Source of the DNA: Rhynchonema sp. JSB1_4
Lineage: Eukaryota; Nematoda; Chromadorea; Monhysterida; Xyalidae
NCBI GenBank assembly: GCA_030248065.1
Contig: JASAMV010001340.1
Location: 43,652 to 107,651, forward strand
Reading direction: 5' to 3'
DNA length: 64,000 bases
Shown here piece by piece: positions 34,745 through 47,700 of this stretch. Both the position numbers and the translations under genes were made by a program. The notes under the pieces were generated by a model. The model saw only the letters and a list, made by a program, of their open reading frames with translations. It searched no databases and was not told the DNA's origin. The number at the start of each line of letters is the position of its first letter. Within the stretch, counting starts at the first letter, position 1.

Positions 34745-35991
34745 ATGAAGTCCGTTTTGGCGCTCGTGTTTGTGGCTGTCGCTGTCAGCGCCAACAATCC
34801 GCATGGTTAGTTAATATTCACAACGAAATGTAAATTTCAAAACACAACTATGTGCAAATATTGCAGATTACGTGTGTTCGAACGTGGACGCGGTTTTCAT
34901 GGTGGACAGCTCTCAAAGCATCACGTCTGAGAACTTCTACAAGGTTCATTGTATATTCATAACCGTAATTGAAAATTGGAGAATCACATCTTTTTACACA
35001 AAATGCAAGAGTCCTACACTTTAGGTCACCAAATACATGCAGCAGTTTGTCAGCTTGTACAATGTGGGCACCGGACCGTCTCAGGTATTCGTCCACTCCT
35101 CCCTTTTCCTTTCAATCCAATATTTCGCCACGAACAATATTCATTTGGACACCTGTATTTGCTGTGAAAAGAATTTCATGCATGGTGAACCGCATATCTG
35201 AGCTCTCTTGTGCACATTTTGCATAATTTTTGTAACGCAATCATGAAAACCGGACAACACCTGAGCATGGTTGCCTATACTTGCCTCTTTTCCCAATCAG
35301 GCACAATTCGGTGGCATTGTCTTCAACGATAATGTCCGTTTGTCGTGGCCGTTGAGTAAATATCCGACCAAACAAAGTCTGATTGTGAACCTGGACCAGC
35401 TGCCATACACGGTTGGGACGACCAATTTGGAACGGTTAGTGTTTTCCGGTTTGTATTTCAGCAATTTAAAGATTGAAAGCGAAAATATGAAATCTCAAAA
35501 AATTTTAGAAACCTCAAATTAAAAAAGTAAAAAAGTTACACAAATCTCCTTTACAGAGCATTCGAGCGGGTTCAATCAATTCTGACTGGTCCCGACGCCC
35601 GACCAGCATCGTGCAAAGCCGTTATCATGTTCACTGATGGATGGTTAATGATGATGCACTGATTGATTGATCAATCAGTCATTCCTTGTCGATTGATTTT
35701 GATCATCGATTGATTCCAGGGCCGATCAAGGCAGTCAACAGCAACGATACGCCAACATCATCCGCAACGACCTGAAGGCGACCATCATTAGCATCGCTGT
35801 GGAAGGTGGACTGTTTCTGATTTCTTAAATTGTTTTGGTATTTTTTCCTCAAGCCATTCTACCCTGACTATTGCCTTGCTCCATCAGGCATCAACGGTTT
35901 TCTCGACCCGTTCAACCAACGGGCGTTGGAGCAGCTGAGCGGCAATTCAAAATATGTGTTCCATTTGAACCAACTGATACCCGGATTCTGA
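34745..35991 (+). CDS. Secreted single von Willebrand factor A domain protein
   Basis: Seven exons, 34745-34805, 34867-34943, 35025-35084, 35301-35434, 35557-35643, 35720-35805 and 35888-35991, join in phase to give 202 residues. Signal peptide MKSVLALVFVAVAVSA. The mature protein is one VWA domain: VDAVFMVDSSQSITSENFYK carries the DxSxS metal site, GGIVFNDNVRL is strand 3, TVGTTNLERAF gives the MIDAS Thr, and AVIMFTDGWADQ gives the MIDAS Asp. It ends soon after the last helix, so there is no second domain or membrane anchor. All MIDAS residues are present, so metal-dependent ligand binding outside the cell is likely, as in collagen-type VWA proteins. Partner unknown. Confidence 0.9.
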
Positions 35992-36806
35992 GTGTTGCTG
36001 TCCTCTGAATAGTTGCGTGAAGCTCTTTGTGGAAAGTCCCGTATGCAATGGTGACTGTGCTTGCAATATTGTTTGTCAATATTTACACACTTTGTGTCGA
36101 AAACATTCAGTCAGTGACGTTATTATTATCATTTTTATTGTTATCAATTAGGTAGCGTAAGCACCGAACGTTCAATTATATAAAATCATTATATGAAAAC
36201 GATAACTTGAAAAGATTGAAAACAGCATCACTGCGAAGTAAGATGTATAAAGTGCGTTGAGAATAATAATATAATATAACAACAATATAATTGACATAAC
36301 AAGCAGAAGCGTTGGATAGAAATTTGGCGCGACAAAACAGCATGGAAACACCAACTTCATCTGAAACACATAATTCACAGGAATATTAAACATATTTACA
36401 CTTAACATTATTATGCACAATTGAACATGAAGTGAGTATATATGTACATTCTCACATTTCACTGATTTTTTAGCTACATTCAAGGTTAGCGCTTATCGTC
36501 TGACTAGCGATTAATTGGCCTTATCTCGTGCCAACAGTTTATAGAAGTGATGAATTCTAGGCTACTCCATTCGCATAACGTTGATGTTGGATCATAAGAT
36601 ACAAATACAACAAACCATCACAAATGATTCATCCATCAATTACAGAGTCAAAGCGAAACGATATTCGGAACAATTGAGTGACACATTCTATCACAATAAT
36701 ACAGGCTTCGGTATGAAAACGAAACGAAAACGACAAACAGATAAAATTGTAGAGCAAGATAAACAAGTCAATAAGAATGAAATCAACCAGTCAATGAATC
36801 GATCGG
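35992..36806. other. Convergent intergenic region, AT-rich
   Basis: Between the VWA stop and the hillarin stop on the opposite strand. Short TA-rich stretches; no gene seen. Confidence 0.5.
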
Positions 36807-39800
36807 TCACGTTCTGGCATTGATCAAATACTTGCAGCAATGTGTGAGCAGTGTTTTGCCACTACTCTGTCGAGTCGAGTCGATCTCCCTCGTGTAGATG
36901 TCCAGTCCATACTGGCCCTCTTCGGGGAACACCAGTTTTAAGGTGACCTGATCGCCTTTGAGGTCGATGGCGACGCATTTTTGCAGTTTTCGATCATCGA
37001 CATTGTTCTTGTGGAGTGAGGCGACAAATTCAGCCAGCGGTTTCGACATTTGAAATCGAATGTCGAGTTGTTGTTTGGCATTGATGATCGCGTCCTCATG
37101 ACTCAATGGGATCAAGCCAAACAGTCGATAGCACTTGGCCGGGCCCCATTCACCCGACGCGCATTCCGGTAGAGGCACCATGATCACGTTCAGGTTGTCG
37201 CACAGCACCTGAAACATTAGAATGTGAGACTAACGTTTCTGGCTGCGAGTCATACATAAGTTGGTATGGCGTTGGTGATTGGTCCGGTCCGGTTTTGCGG
37301 TCATGTGAACTTTTGCATCAATGGTATTTCGAGATCAACTGTTGCCGCCACCGCTATTTCTGCCAACGTCAAAGGTTTTTTGGCCCCTCGGGAATAGTGT
37401 TGAAGCTGGTGGTATCGCTCAATAAACCTGAACTGAAGTACTCCTATCAAACGACGTGTGATCAAGGCAAGACCGGACCGAACGAAACCGGACCCGCCCA
37501 TCACCAAACTTGATATTGACCTAACATTCACTCGGAATGCGAATGGGCCACTTGGCATCAACGGAAAACTGAAAAGGTACATACGATAACAGACCTTGAA
37601 CTTGCAAACGCTCTTGAACTTCATCGGTTGTCCGGTCAGGTATTCGCCCGTTGTGACTGAATTTGCGAATATGTCCAACAGATACTCACCGCGGTTGGGT
37701 GTGTGCACACGGAACACCACCGAGTGACCCACCTGAATGTACATGATTGTTGTTATTTTGAAATTGTTATTATTACTGTGTGGCTCTACTGAGTCCCATG
37801 GCCTTCTCGTAATAGTGAAACATCAGTCAGCTGCTCTACCGTGTACAGCTATGATCGGTGACGTGACCAAGGCAGTGCCGATTCGGTCTGATCCGATCGC
37901 CGAATTTGATGTCGACGAAAAGTTCACAGTCCAAAGCGCAAAAGTCACGTTCCCCAAATATTCACTAACCACCGACTGCATGACGAATCGTTTCAGACTG
38001 ACACCATTGTGGTCAGTGGCCTCGGTGTGGTAATGCCTCAGATTGTAATGGAAGATCAGATTCGATATTGCGTCCGGACTCATGTTGAGGGCGACTGTTG
38101 CTGCACCGCTGCTGTCCGACGGCACCACTGCTCGGATGCGCTGGTCGACAAAGGACAGACCTGTGCGGGATTAATGGGAAATTATTGTCATCTAAATGTG
38201 AATGGTACAGCAATATGACTTTTTGGTTGCCTGCTTAGATCAGTTTTTACAGACGGGTGGTGCAAGAGGTCATCGTCAGTGTGCAGGCACCAGGTGGCCA
38301 CATGACATGATCACAAGACACTTGCGACCTGGGCTTCTCGCGTCAAGCATCATGGCTTATGCAAAATGTGAAATTGCTCGATGGGCATGATGACATGCTT
38401 GGCAGCCCATTGGGACGAACCATATCGGGGTCTCCGTTATAATCCCCCTGTCAACAATACAACATCACTATTATCGTACCATATCGGAAAAACAGCGATC
38501 TCACAAACGGCATCTGCTCGAAGTCCTGCAGACTGATCGGCCTCTTCAGTAATTGCCACTCGGGTTGATGGGGGAAGAATTCGTAGATGAATTCCTGTAC
38601 AATGGAAATTTTGCATTTCCAAAATCGCAAGATCAAGAAATGTAACAAAGAGCCAATGCTGCAAACCTCGGCGTCAGTCATGAAGTAGTGATCATCGTAT
38701 TCATATCTGAGACTGTCAGTTCGTTGGCCCTTGTCCCCGGACCTGGGCGAGTCTTTCGCGTTCACCAAATGTCGTGCGCCCCAGTTGCACTGCACGAAAC
38801 GCCAGCCGCCGTCGAGGAAAACTGCAGAAAGTGTGCGTAGTTATTTGTCGAATTTGCATAAAAATCGATTGACGGTAGGCGCACCGGCATTCCAAGTGTT
38901 CCTGAATCGACCATCGTCGAAGCGCATACCCGGCTGGTAACCGGCCGATTTGCTGTAGCCTTTGATCACAACACAATGCAGACCGGCGTAACTGAAAGGA
39001 TGGAATACGATGAGAAAGAAATAAAAACCGTGACCAAAATCATGCATCACGGTCATATGCCAGACGAAAGTGTCGCGAATTGCGCTTGCAATCAACCCTC
39101 CTGCGGTTTATTGGTTTCTTGTTCTCTGCCCGTTGCACAGGGGTTCGTTATAGTGACGCTCTAACATTGAGTAAACATTTGAATGGTATTGTGGTGCCCT
39201 ATCTGTTGTTAACTTTTGATCCTTTGAATATTCGTCATGGAGACCGAAAATTGATCGGGCTAGAGCACCAACCTGCACAACCGTTTGAATAGCACATGAT
39301 AGCTCTCAGTGCCGTATTTGATGCCCCTCAACAGGCCCATCGGTGTGTTCGAATCCAATCTCCCATCGAATTGCATCAAATTCAGGTTCTTGACCGTGAT
39401 CCATCGATAAATCGCTCTGGCTTTCTCCACATCTGATTTACAGCCCTGAGTCAACGCCCACATCAGATCCGTGAACGTCAGTTGCTCCTCTTGCGCAACC
39501 TGCAATCTGCTTTTTTATGATTTTCGAAACTACTGCGTAATTAAAATCGAATTGAGAAAATTATGACAAAACGCACACTAATCGCTGTTTGATCAACACC
39601 CTCGAACACGGCCGTATCGGCATAGATGTCGCGCTTGCGATTGCCAGCCGGCTGCGGGGGTGGAGGCGTGGTCGGGTATGAAACATCACTTGTGTTATCA
39701 GGCATGTCCGTGCCAACGTTCTGAAAGTGAAAAATCGTCCGTAATATTTTTGGACATTTGATTCCGAGTCTGACAGAAATGTGACTCAGGAAGAAATTGA

Positions 39801-41736
39801 AGCTTCTGTGGTTTGGATGTACATGTACATTTACATGAAGTGATATAGTATTCTATAAACACGCCGGATGCACGTTTAGAGCTTCACACGCACTACATTT
39901 GCAAAGCATCATTAACTGTGAAGAATTTCACCCCATTATTCCCAAAACAAACACCAAAGACAAATATGGCTCGAACCCGGCCACACCAATGTCAACATGT
40001 GGGAACCTCTTTGGAATGCCACTTTGACTAATATATTATACATCACAGCACACAAAGAATGCATTACACATTAGAATAAGCCGGAACAAATTTAACTGGA
40101 TACTGGAGTGACGCTGAGTAGCTCTAGCCATGCGAAGTGCCTCCCCATTCCGTCCGTAAATGGTCATGCTCTCAAATATGCAGTCACGCAATGGCAAAAA
40201 TACTTGAAATGTACGAATGCATCTTATGGCATTCTGGTACGGGGACAATAATCGCAGAAAGAAACATGAAATCATAAAAGACAATTTTATGTCATAAATT
40301 TACCAATGTTTCATCAGGTAGTGCCCTGACTTGCTGTCTGGCCTGTCTGTACAACTCCATCATTTCACGTGCCTGTTTGTCAACCAGTTCAGCTGTTTTC
40401 GAGCGTTCGCGCTCTTTTCTTCTCGCCTGCAGAATAAATCGGAGTCGGATTTATGTATGACAGAATAAGCAGAAAGTAATAACAGTAAGTTCACTGAAGA
40501 TGGGTTCAAGTTAAATGAGTTGATTGATGCCACAACACTCAGATGATAACAGATGGGCATGATAACAATGTAGATCACACTCAACTATATGTATTTCGGC
40601 GCTTGTCATGGGTTCTGCCAGCCAGATTCCGAAAGCTGGAGAGCAGTTTATTAATCAGGCAACAAAAACTTGGTGATCGGATCGGAAATCCGACAGAAGA
40701 TATAAATCAGAAGATGTCCGATCCGATAACCGATTTTTATATCAGCCAATGTACCCCTCCTCCCCCAACACACCTGCATGGTGGCCCGTCTGTTATCTCG
40801 TCTGATCGTCAGATGTTGGATCAATTGGTCCCGCTCCTGAGCGATCTGCATTTTACTGTTGAACTTCTTGTCCAAGTCCGCCAACGCACGCTCCCATTCC
40901 TCCTGCAAAATTATAAGCTTTATTTTTCAGAAAAAATAATAAACATTAAGTTATTTTTCCACCTTTATTTCTCTGGTGAACTCGTTCTCCTCCTTTTCCC
41001 TTTCATGGTGGAACTGACTGTACATTTGGTCTTCCAGCTGGCGATGCGCCAATTCTAACCGGGTTTGTCTGTCGTAATCCTGAAAAGACGTTTTTTTGAG
41101 AATCAGGAATGAAATGTGGATTGTATAAAGTATATAAAAAATTTTCACTTACGACAATATATTTCGCACCGGCATGATGGATTTTTGGATACGGTTTCTG
41201 CAGCGCTTGAGCTTTCATCGCATGTTTCATGTGCATGTCTTCCATGCCAGCTGAATGTGTTTTCTGCGGAACCTGCAATCATTTGGTTGTTGTTATTTTC
41301 TGAAATTTATAATTTATCTGAAAAAATAATTTACCTGTCCAGGACTGTGCACATTGATGGAATTGTGCGATCCGCTATGGGACGAATCCTTGCCATTAGT
41401 CTGTCCATTCACTTGTAAATGTCCATTGCCAGTGCCGTTCTGGTGTCCGTTCTTCAGCACGGGCGCCGGGTCATGTGGACCGGCCAGTGGTACGTGCGAA
41501 TTACAGTAGACCTCCTGGTCATAGATATCGTTGCGATTGTTGCAGTACGACTTCAGCGTCAGGCGTGTGCCGCAAATGTAGCACTTGAAACATCCTTGAT
41601 GAAAGTAGGCCTTGTCCTTCAAGGGGCCCACCTTGTCGGTCGGGTACACTGGTTTCTGACAACGAAGGCACAATTCTTTGAGTTTGGTATGGTTCATGAT
41701 CGGTGGTTTGGCCGTGTATGCCGTTGTGGCGGCCAT
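36807..41736 (-). CDS. hil: Hillarin / LTD-1: LIM domain plus transglutaminase-like (KY family) protein
   Basis: Thirteen minus-strand exons (41736-41335, 41272-41153, 41079-40963, 40902-40774, 40426-40304, 39720-39577, 39499-39273, 38991-38885, 38821-38667, 38594-38480, 38160-37973, 37732-37595, 37208-36807) join in phase to give 788 residues, like Drosophila hillarin. Order: an N-terminal LIM zinc finger (C-x2-C ... H-x2-C, C-x2-C at residues 23-75), an Asn/Gly/His linker, a charged helical region (residues 135-300), then the transglutaminase-like core (AIYRWITVKNLNLMQFDG; YGTESYHVLFKRLC; GYSKSAGYQPG; RNTWNAVFLDGGWRFVQCNW) and the KY-type beta-rich C-terminus. At the usual catalytic positions Cys is replaced (GTESYH), His by Asn (RNTWNA) and Asp by Gln (QCNWG), so it is probably a non-catalytic scaffold. 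Family members act in muscle and the cortical actin or septin cytoskeleton. Confidence 0.94.
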
Positions 41737-44700
41737 TATTTTGCAGTTGTTGTGATTATTTATCAATATTGATTTGCAAAAGTCGCGATGTAGCAATAAA
41801 TCGATCAATCGAATTTAATGGCGATGTATATGTGGATCCAGTTACTGTGCGTGATAAATGCACAGCAATAAATGATTATTTCATATATGTTTAGGCCAGA
41901 CCAGTCCGGTTCAACTGCACGAAATCGCCCATTGGATGATTTTGAGTGTAATTTATCTGAAAAAAGGATAAATAAATAAAAGTAAATAACGATATCATCC
42001 TGGTATGGTTTGTAAATACATATGCGTTTTCGCTGCCCCCCCCACAGATGCGATATACATACAAGGTATTTTGCAAAGTTGGACGTCAGAAAAAAATATT
42101 GTTGAAACCCACACAACCACAAATAAAGGTCAAATTAGCATGACAAAGCGTCGGTAGGGGAAATTGGCTGCTTCGGGAATACTAACAAAAGGGAAAACGA
42201 ATAAAGTTTTTTGCAACGGTTTTTAACACTAGGGAAAGCCGGTTGGCCTGGTGTTACCTGGGCAATAGAAATCGTGTAAAATTGCCCAAAACCAACCAAA
42301 CACAAAACAAGTGGCACCTGATGTGAGTCAACTTTTTCTATTTCTGGACAAATTTTCTATAAAAATGCAATGTCAGTGTGTGTAATCTGGTCTTGAGGTT
42401 ATTTATTTTTTACAGTGGTGACTCTCTGAAAATAGATTCCAGTGCCCACGAGTTCTGTTCTGTACAGTGTAATGTTTTCCAAGGTACAATGTACAAGATT
42501 TCGTTGCAGGAGGACCATGAAACGTATACCTAATAACAAATAGGTACAAATTTGTAATTGTCAAAAGTAAAGAAATCTGATGTCATTTTCTTAAAATAAC
42601 CCAAGAACTTGTTTACAGGTTACGCACAAATCGCATTATATCCCACACAATTCTGCCGTATTTTTTTCGTCGTATTGTTGTTTGTCTAAATCAAAAAGTA
42701 GCCCCAGACAAAAATACATAAACGCCCACTCAAAAAATTGCTATATGATTGTGTACCAAGATCAAAGAAGAGAAACTTTTGACCAGCCGCCCAGCTGGAC
42801 TGAGTTTTAAAAAAGTATTAAACGAAATTTTGGGGTATCTCTAACAAACGGTACATGGCTTGTCATAGTGCTGGTACCCAAAGTCAAGAACTTATCACAA
42901 ATATATAATTCAATGATTTGTTTGAACGTCGTATCATTTACATATATCAGATCGAACATCTTTTCTGTGAGGAAAATGACAAGAAATTGAGATGCAATGT
43001 AATGCGCGTGTGCAAAAAAGGATTTTTTTCGAAAATTTTAACGCGATGTCAGACAGCACGGCCGAACGCAAATAAATAATGTTGTATCTGATGTATAAAG
43101 TTGTTCAAACTTAAAAAATTTTACATAATGTTGCATAATGACAAATATAAATTGCAAAAAGATTGCGGCTGCCCGGTACGTATGCGAAAATTGTACTATC
43201 TTCGATGTAAAAATTGAGCCATTTCGCGTTCAGCAGAGTATTTGGGGTCTTTTTGCTAATTTCATGCAACATTTTTGAAATTACTGTGTTCAGAATTACT
43301 GATTTTGAGCGTCCAGAATAATCCTAATAACTGGATCACTGAAATCTGGAATAAAGATACATACCTACAAATTCATTGGTGTTGCATATTGTACTGAAGA
43401 CCAGGGTGTCAAAACTTATGGAAAAAGCTATCAAATTGCAACAAGTATATAATGACAACACGCGAAAGAATTAGAAAAAAAAATCTAAAAATTGATCATA
43501 TTGCGTGATATGAAACACAATCCGATAATAACAATATTGCAATTTGTTGCGTCCAAGTGCATGGGTATGGTTTCTGTTGGTGTACTGGATTTATTCCCAA
43601 TATTGGATCAAGTCAGACACACATGCCACTACAACAAAATTCTTCGAAAGAACGTGCGCACGCACCAAAAAGAACACAAAAACATGTATCAGATGTGTTG
43701 CGCGGATCGACATGGTGCTCTCTGATAAACAACTTGTGGTGCGTGTAGTGGGTTACAAAGTGCATACAGAGCAATATGTCTTTCATGCATGAAAAGGGTC
43801 CAATTCGCTGCAGATCTACTGTACATTCGCGCAAGTGTTGTGATAGTCACATGACTTGGTATATCTGCAACAAGTGGTTACGCGCGCGCAAACCAACACT
43901 GACAACAAAATGCACAATCACAAAATGTGTAAGATGATGGTGAGGATAACGTGTGCGCCCACAATGTGGAGTGAGTGTGTGGGGCTGACATGGTGATTCA
44001 TGCACACGCACGTCACACGCGGGATTATTTTTTCGACAATTTCCAATGTTTTGCGGGAAACAGTAGTGCGCCCAGAGGTACACACACAACCTATAAAATG
44101 AGGTATTTTGCCAGTTTGCTGCCAATTCCACTGATGTGTGGTGTGTGCACATTTGGTGCGATAATCACTCTTGGGTGAATTTTTGGTTATTTCCGAAATT
44201 CAACCACAAAGCGGGTGGTGCTTGTTGCGCATGCACAACGAGAGTAAAAACACACACACGCGTGTTGCAGAGGTATTGTATTGGACAGAGATAATCGGTT
44301 GCAGGAAGTGTCAACTGCACAATGAGGTATGTCGACGCTTGAGACTTCCTCCTAGGCACCCCACAAAGCAAAGGATTTCAACGTCTTTGAAAATAGCTGC
44401 AACACCTTGGAAGATACCACTAAGACGAAGAAAAATAGTATATATTTGCAACATCTAATTGCGCGAATGCACACAAATTTGCATCAAGGTTCAAGTACCG
44501 CCGTGTGAAACATCAGCGGGGGGCGTGCTTATGCGTATAATTGAGGCGCACCACCACACCAGGTGTAACAATTATTGTTGTTTGAGGGCGTGATATTGTT
44601 CTGAAACAAGCGTGCTGCAGTTTTGGTTGATTCAGGTTCCGGTTTGGAGCGGTTCCAGTTCCGGGTTATGGTGTTCTATTATGTCAGAACTTGAAGAGGT

Positions 44701-47700
44701 CCGAGAGAGCATACATGTCTGCAGGAAACGCACACTTTTGGCTGGCAATTGTTCACGCCGGCAGCGCGTGAGCAACGCTCAATCACAAAACTGCTGCACA
44801 TGAAAGGGCAGGTAACAACAACAACAACCCAGTAGATACTACACATGGACCAAAGTGTGTACCAGAACTATGTGTTTGGGGGATATAAATCATGTGACCT
44901 CTGCGACGGGTTTAGGTGCACCACGCATATGTACATGGTGCATAGTTGCACTGATAACTAATCCCCCGAATTGGTACGAATGTGTGTACATTACTTGGAT
45001 GACGACGTCTTTATCGTGTCGGCATGTTTAGAATGGATGGTCACAACTTTCACTGGGTTGACAGCGAAACTGACAGTTATGTACATACATAGGTACAATC
45101 CAGAGCCTCTTGAGCAAGTTTTACAACAACATTTTTGGACGGAATCATTCGTACCCGACCGAACCTGACAGAATAATAATGAAATGCAATGGATGGTAAA
45201 AACAGCGAAAAACGACAAAATATTATCTCTGTCAAACAGAAACAACAACAAAATGTCATTAATTTCAGATTTACAGCAACAGTAAAAAATATCCGGCCAC
45301 AGGATGAAGAGAAACAGAAGCCGGCTTCATGTGTGACACCCAACCGGCAAAATGCAGCGGCGTTGTAAAAAGCCCAAAATAAAGTCATAAATGTACATTC
45401 ATTTGTGCACACAAAATATAACGCAGCTACATACCACCTAATGCCAACGCAGAAATTAGCAATATGAACGAAAATATTCGCGTCAAAACAACATGAGCGA
45501 ATGCTTTGCTTCACCACATGTCCATAATCTGTGTGCAAGCTGGAAGGACAGCTAAGGTTGAATCGGTCATGAGCTATGCATGTACATATATCTGGCTGTT
45601 GGTTTGCTTTTTGAATGTCAAATGCCTTCTGGGCAGGTACACAAGCTGCGTGCTACATATATGCTATTGCTGTGCACCCTTTGCTGTCAACCTTGCATGT
45701 GAGAGACTATCAAATAACGGCGGATATCCAGAGCTGGGTTTGGCCTGAGACCATTTTCTGAACAGCATGGGCAATGTGAACAATAAATTTGAAATTAACA
45801 GGATTTCAGATGTTTGAAATTTCCGCTTGGTTCATTTCTAGCTTGCACTGCTTAATGCGTGATCAAACGATGCTCAAATGCATACATGTATGTATGTATG
45901 TATACATATGTAGCAACAAGTTCAAGGCAACTTCAACAACTTCGCAAGGCAACTGTCAATATATGGTTCCCATGAGGCCGCACGGATATAAAACTCAGGT
46001 CCAAGATGGAGCTCTAGTACTGAAGCAGAAAAGTCTACTCATTCATAAATGATGATGTCAATAGAAAAAATACTTTTGATCACTCACAAACAGCCGGGAA
46101 AAGTACCACATTGCGGTAACGTTTTCAATATACATACTTTTGAAAATTGCAGACTGCTATAACTTTCAATCGTTTCAACAACCCCATCTGAACTCTCATC
46201 TGAATTGCATAAAATAAAAATATATCAACGCTAGTTGGTATCTACGACGTCAAGTTGGGTCCAGACAGGTCGGGTTGTGGTCTAACCAGTCACATTGTTG
46301 TCAATGCACACGAGCGTGCCACGAGCGAAAGAGCTCACAGCAAAACTGTAAATACAAAGATACAAAAGTGAGCAAAAACCTGTAAACAAGATAGATTTAC
46401 ATTATGCATATCGGTATTAGCCTCGGTGACTCAGAAACGTGGGGTTTTGCTAACGTGAACATTATGAGTGTGCAGGTAGGAATAAAAGCTGAATTGTACA
46501 GCGCAATGTAATGTAATGATGATAGTGAACCTCTGTTCTGGCTCTGGGGAAAAGCACAACGAGGTGTGACATAAAGATGGGACAAAAAGAGCACTAATAA
46601 TGGTCTCTATATTTAATCTTTTGAAAACCGCAAAAAACGACACCTCTACATTGCTGATATCGGAATTACATAAACACATGTAAATCAGTTATACAGCCAA
46701 TATTCCACACTGCGAAATTTATCCCAGTTTTGTCACCCTCACCGATATTGTGTGGTGATCCGCTTGTCACGCGGCTTCACACGCCAGGCTAAAAAGGTAA
46801 ATAAATGTGTGGTCACCGTCAGTGCAACACCATTTGTGTGAACGAGTGTCAGCAAAGTATAAACAACATGCCCATATGAAGGAATTCTACGATGAAAGCT
46901 GGAGATAAGCAGAGGTGCGAAAGAGGAGTGAAACAAGGTCTTTAATGTTGTTCGAACCCTGTGCAGATGATTTTGCTAATAAGGTTTAATCCTTGTGGGC
47001 TCTTCAAAATTTCGACAGCGATGGTCGCGCACTGTACTTAAAATGACTGACGTGCAAGGTTGGCACGTTTAAAAGTTTATACTTTATGGATTAAATTCGT
47101 TCTCACTGCCCGTCCATACTTTTGTGATCGGTACGTTTTTACGTCCAATACGTTTTTAATCGGTAGCTGACCCATTAAAAATATCTGGTTTTTATTCACT
47201 GAACATGCTCACGGAAGTGCGCGCTTTTCAGTATAAATACCTATGTATGTACAATGTGAGCTATGTAGTAGAATGAAAGTACAAAATGAAAAGCACCATT
47301 GTTATACCTCACGAACATAATACCAACATAATACCATTGGATGTAATCTGGCAAATGTTTATGCATACACGTTGATGGAATGAAGTCTCACACCTTTTGC
47401 AGCATTGATGTTTTGGGTGAATGCATTCCATTATGGCGTTTAACTTTTTCATCGAAATTTTTAAATGGCGCACAAGATGCGAGGAAAATAAATACAATGT
47501 ATGACCTATCATTCAACCATCACTGTTGACACCAAAAATATGTCGATTGCCCAATTACGGTGGGGTGTATTAGATAAATGATATTAGAGATTTTTAATAA
47601 CAATTGACTTTAAAAGGGGCTAGAGATTTAAAATGTTTTCGCACGTTTTTGACCGCGATAATGTGTTGTTGAAAGTGACCATTAACAGTTTAATCCATCA

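Noticed and set aside
37301..37590. Open frame between hillarin exons 12 and 13
   Set aside because: Exon 12 joins exon 13 in phase (KFK then VLCDNLNVIMVPLP) as in the family; the open frame adds nothing recognisable.
38301..38455. An extra hillarin exon with open frame
   Set aside because: The flanking exons 38594-38480 and 38160-37973 join directly in phase and match the KY-family order (FFRYG then LSFVDQRIRAVV), so this is intron.
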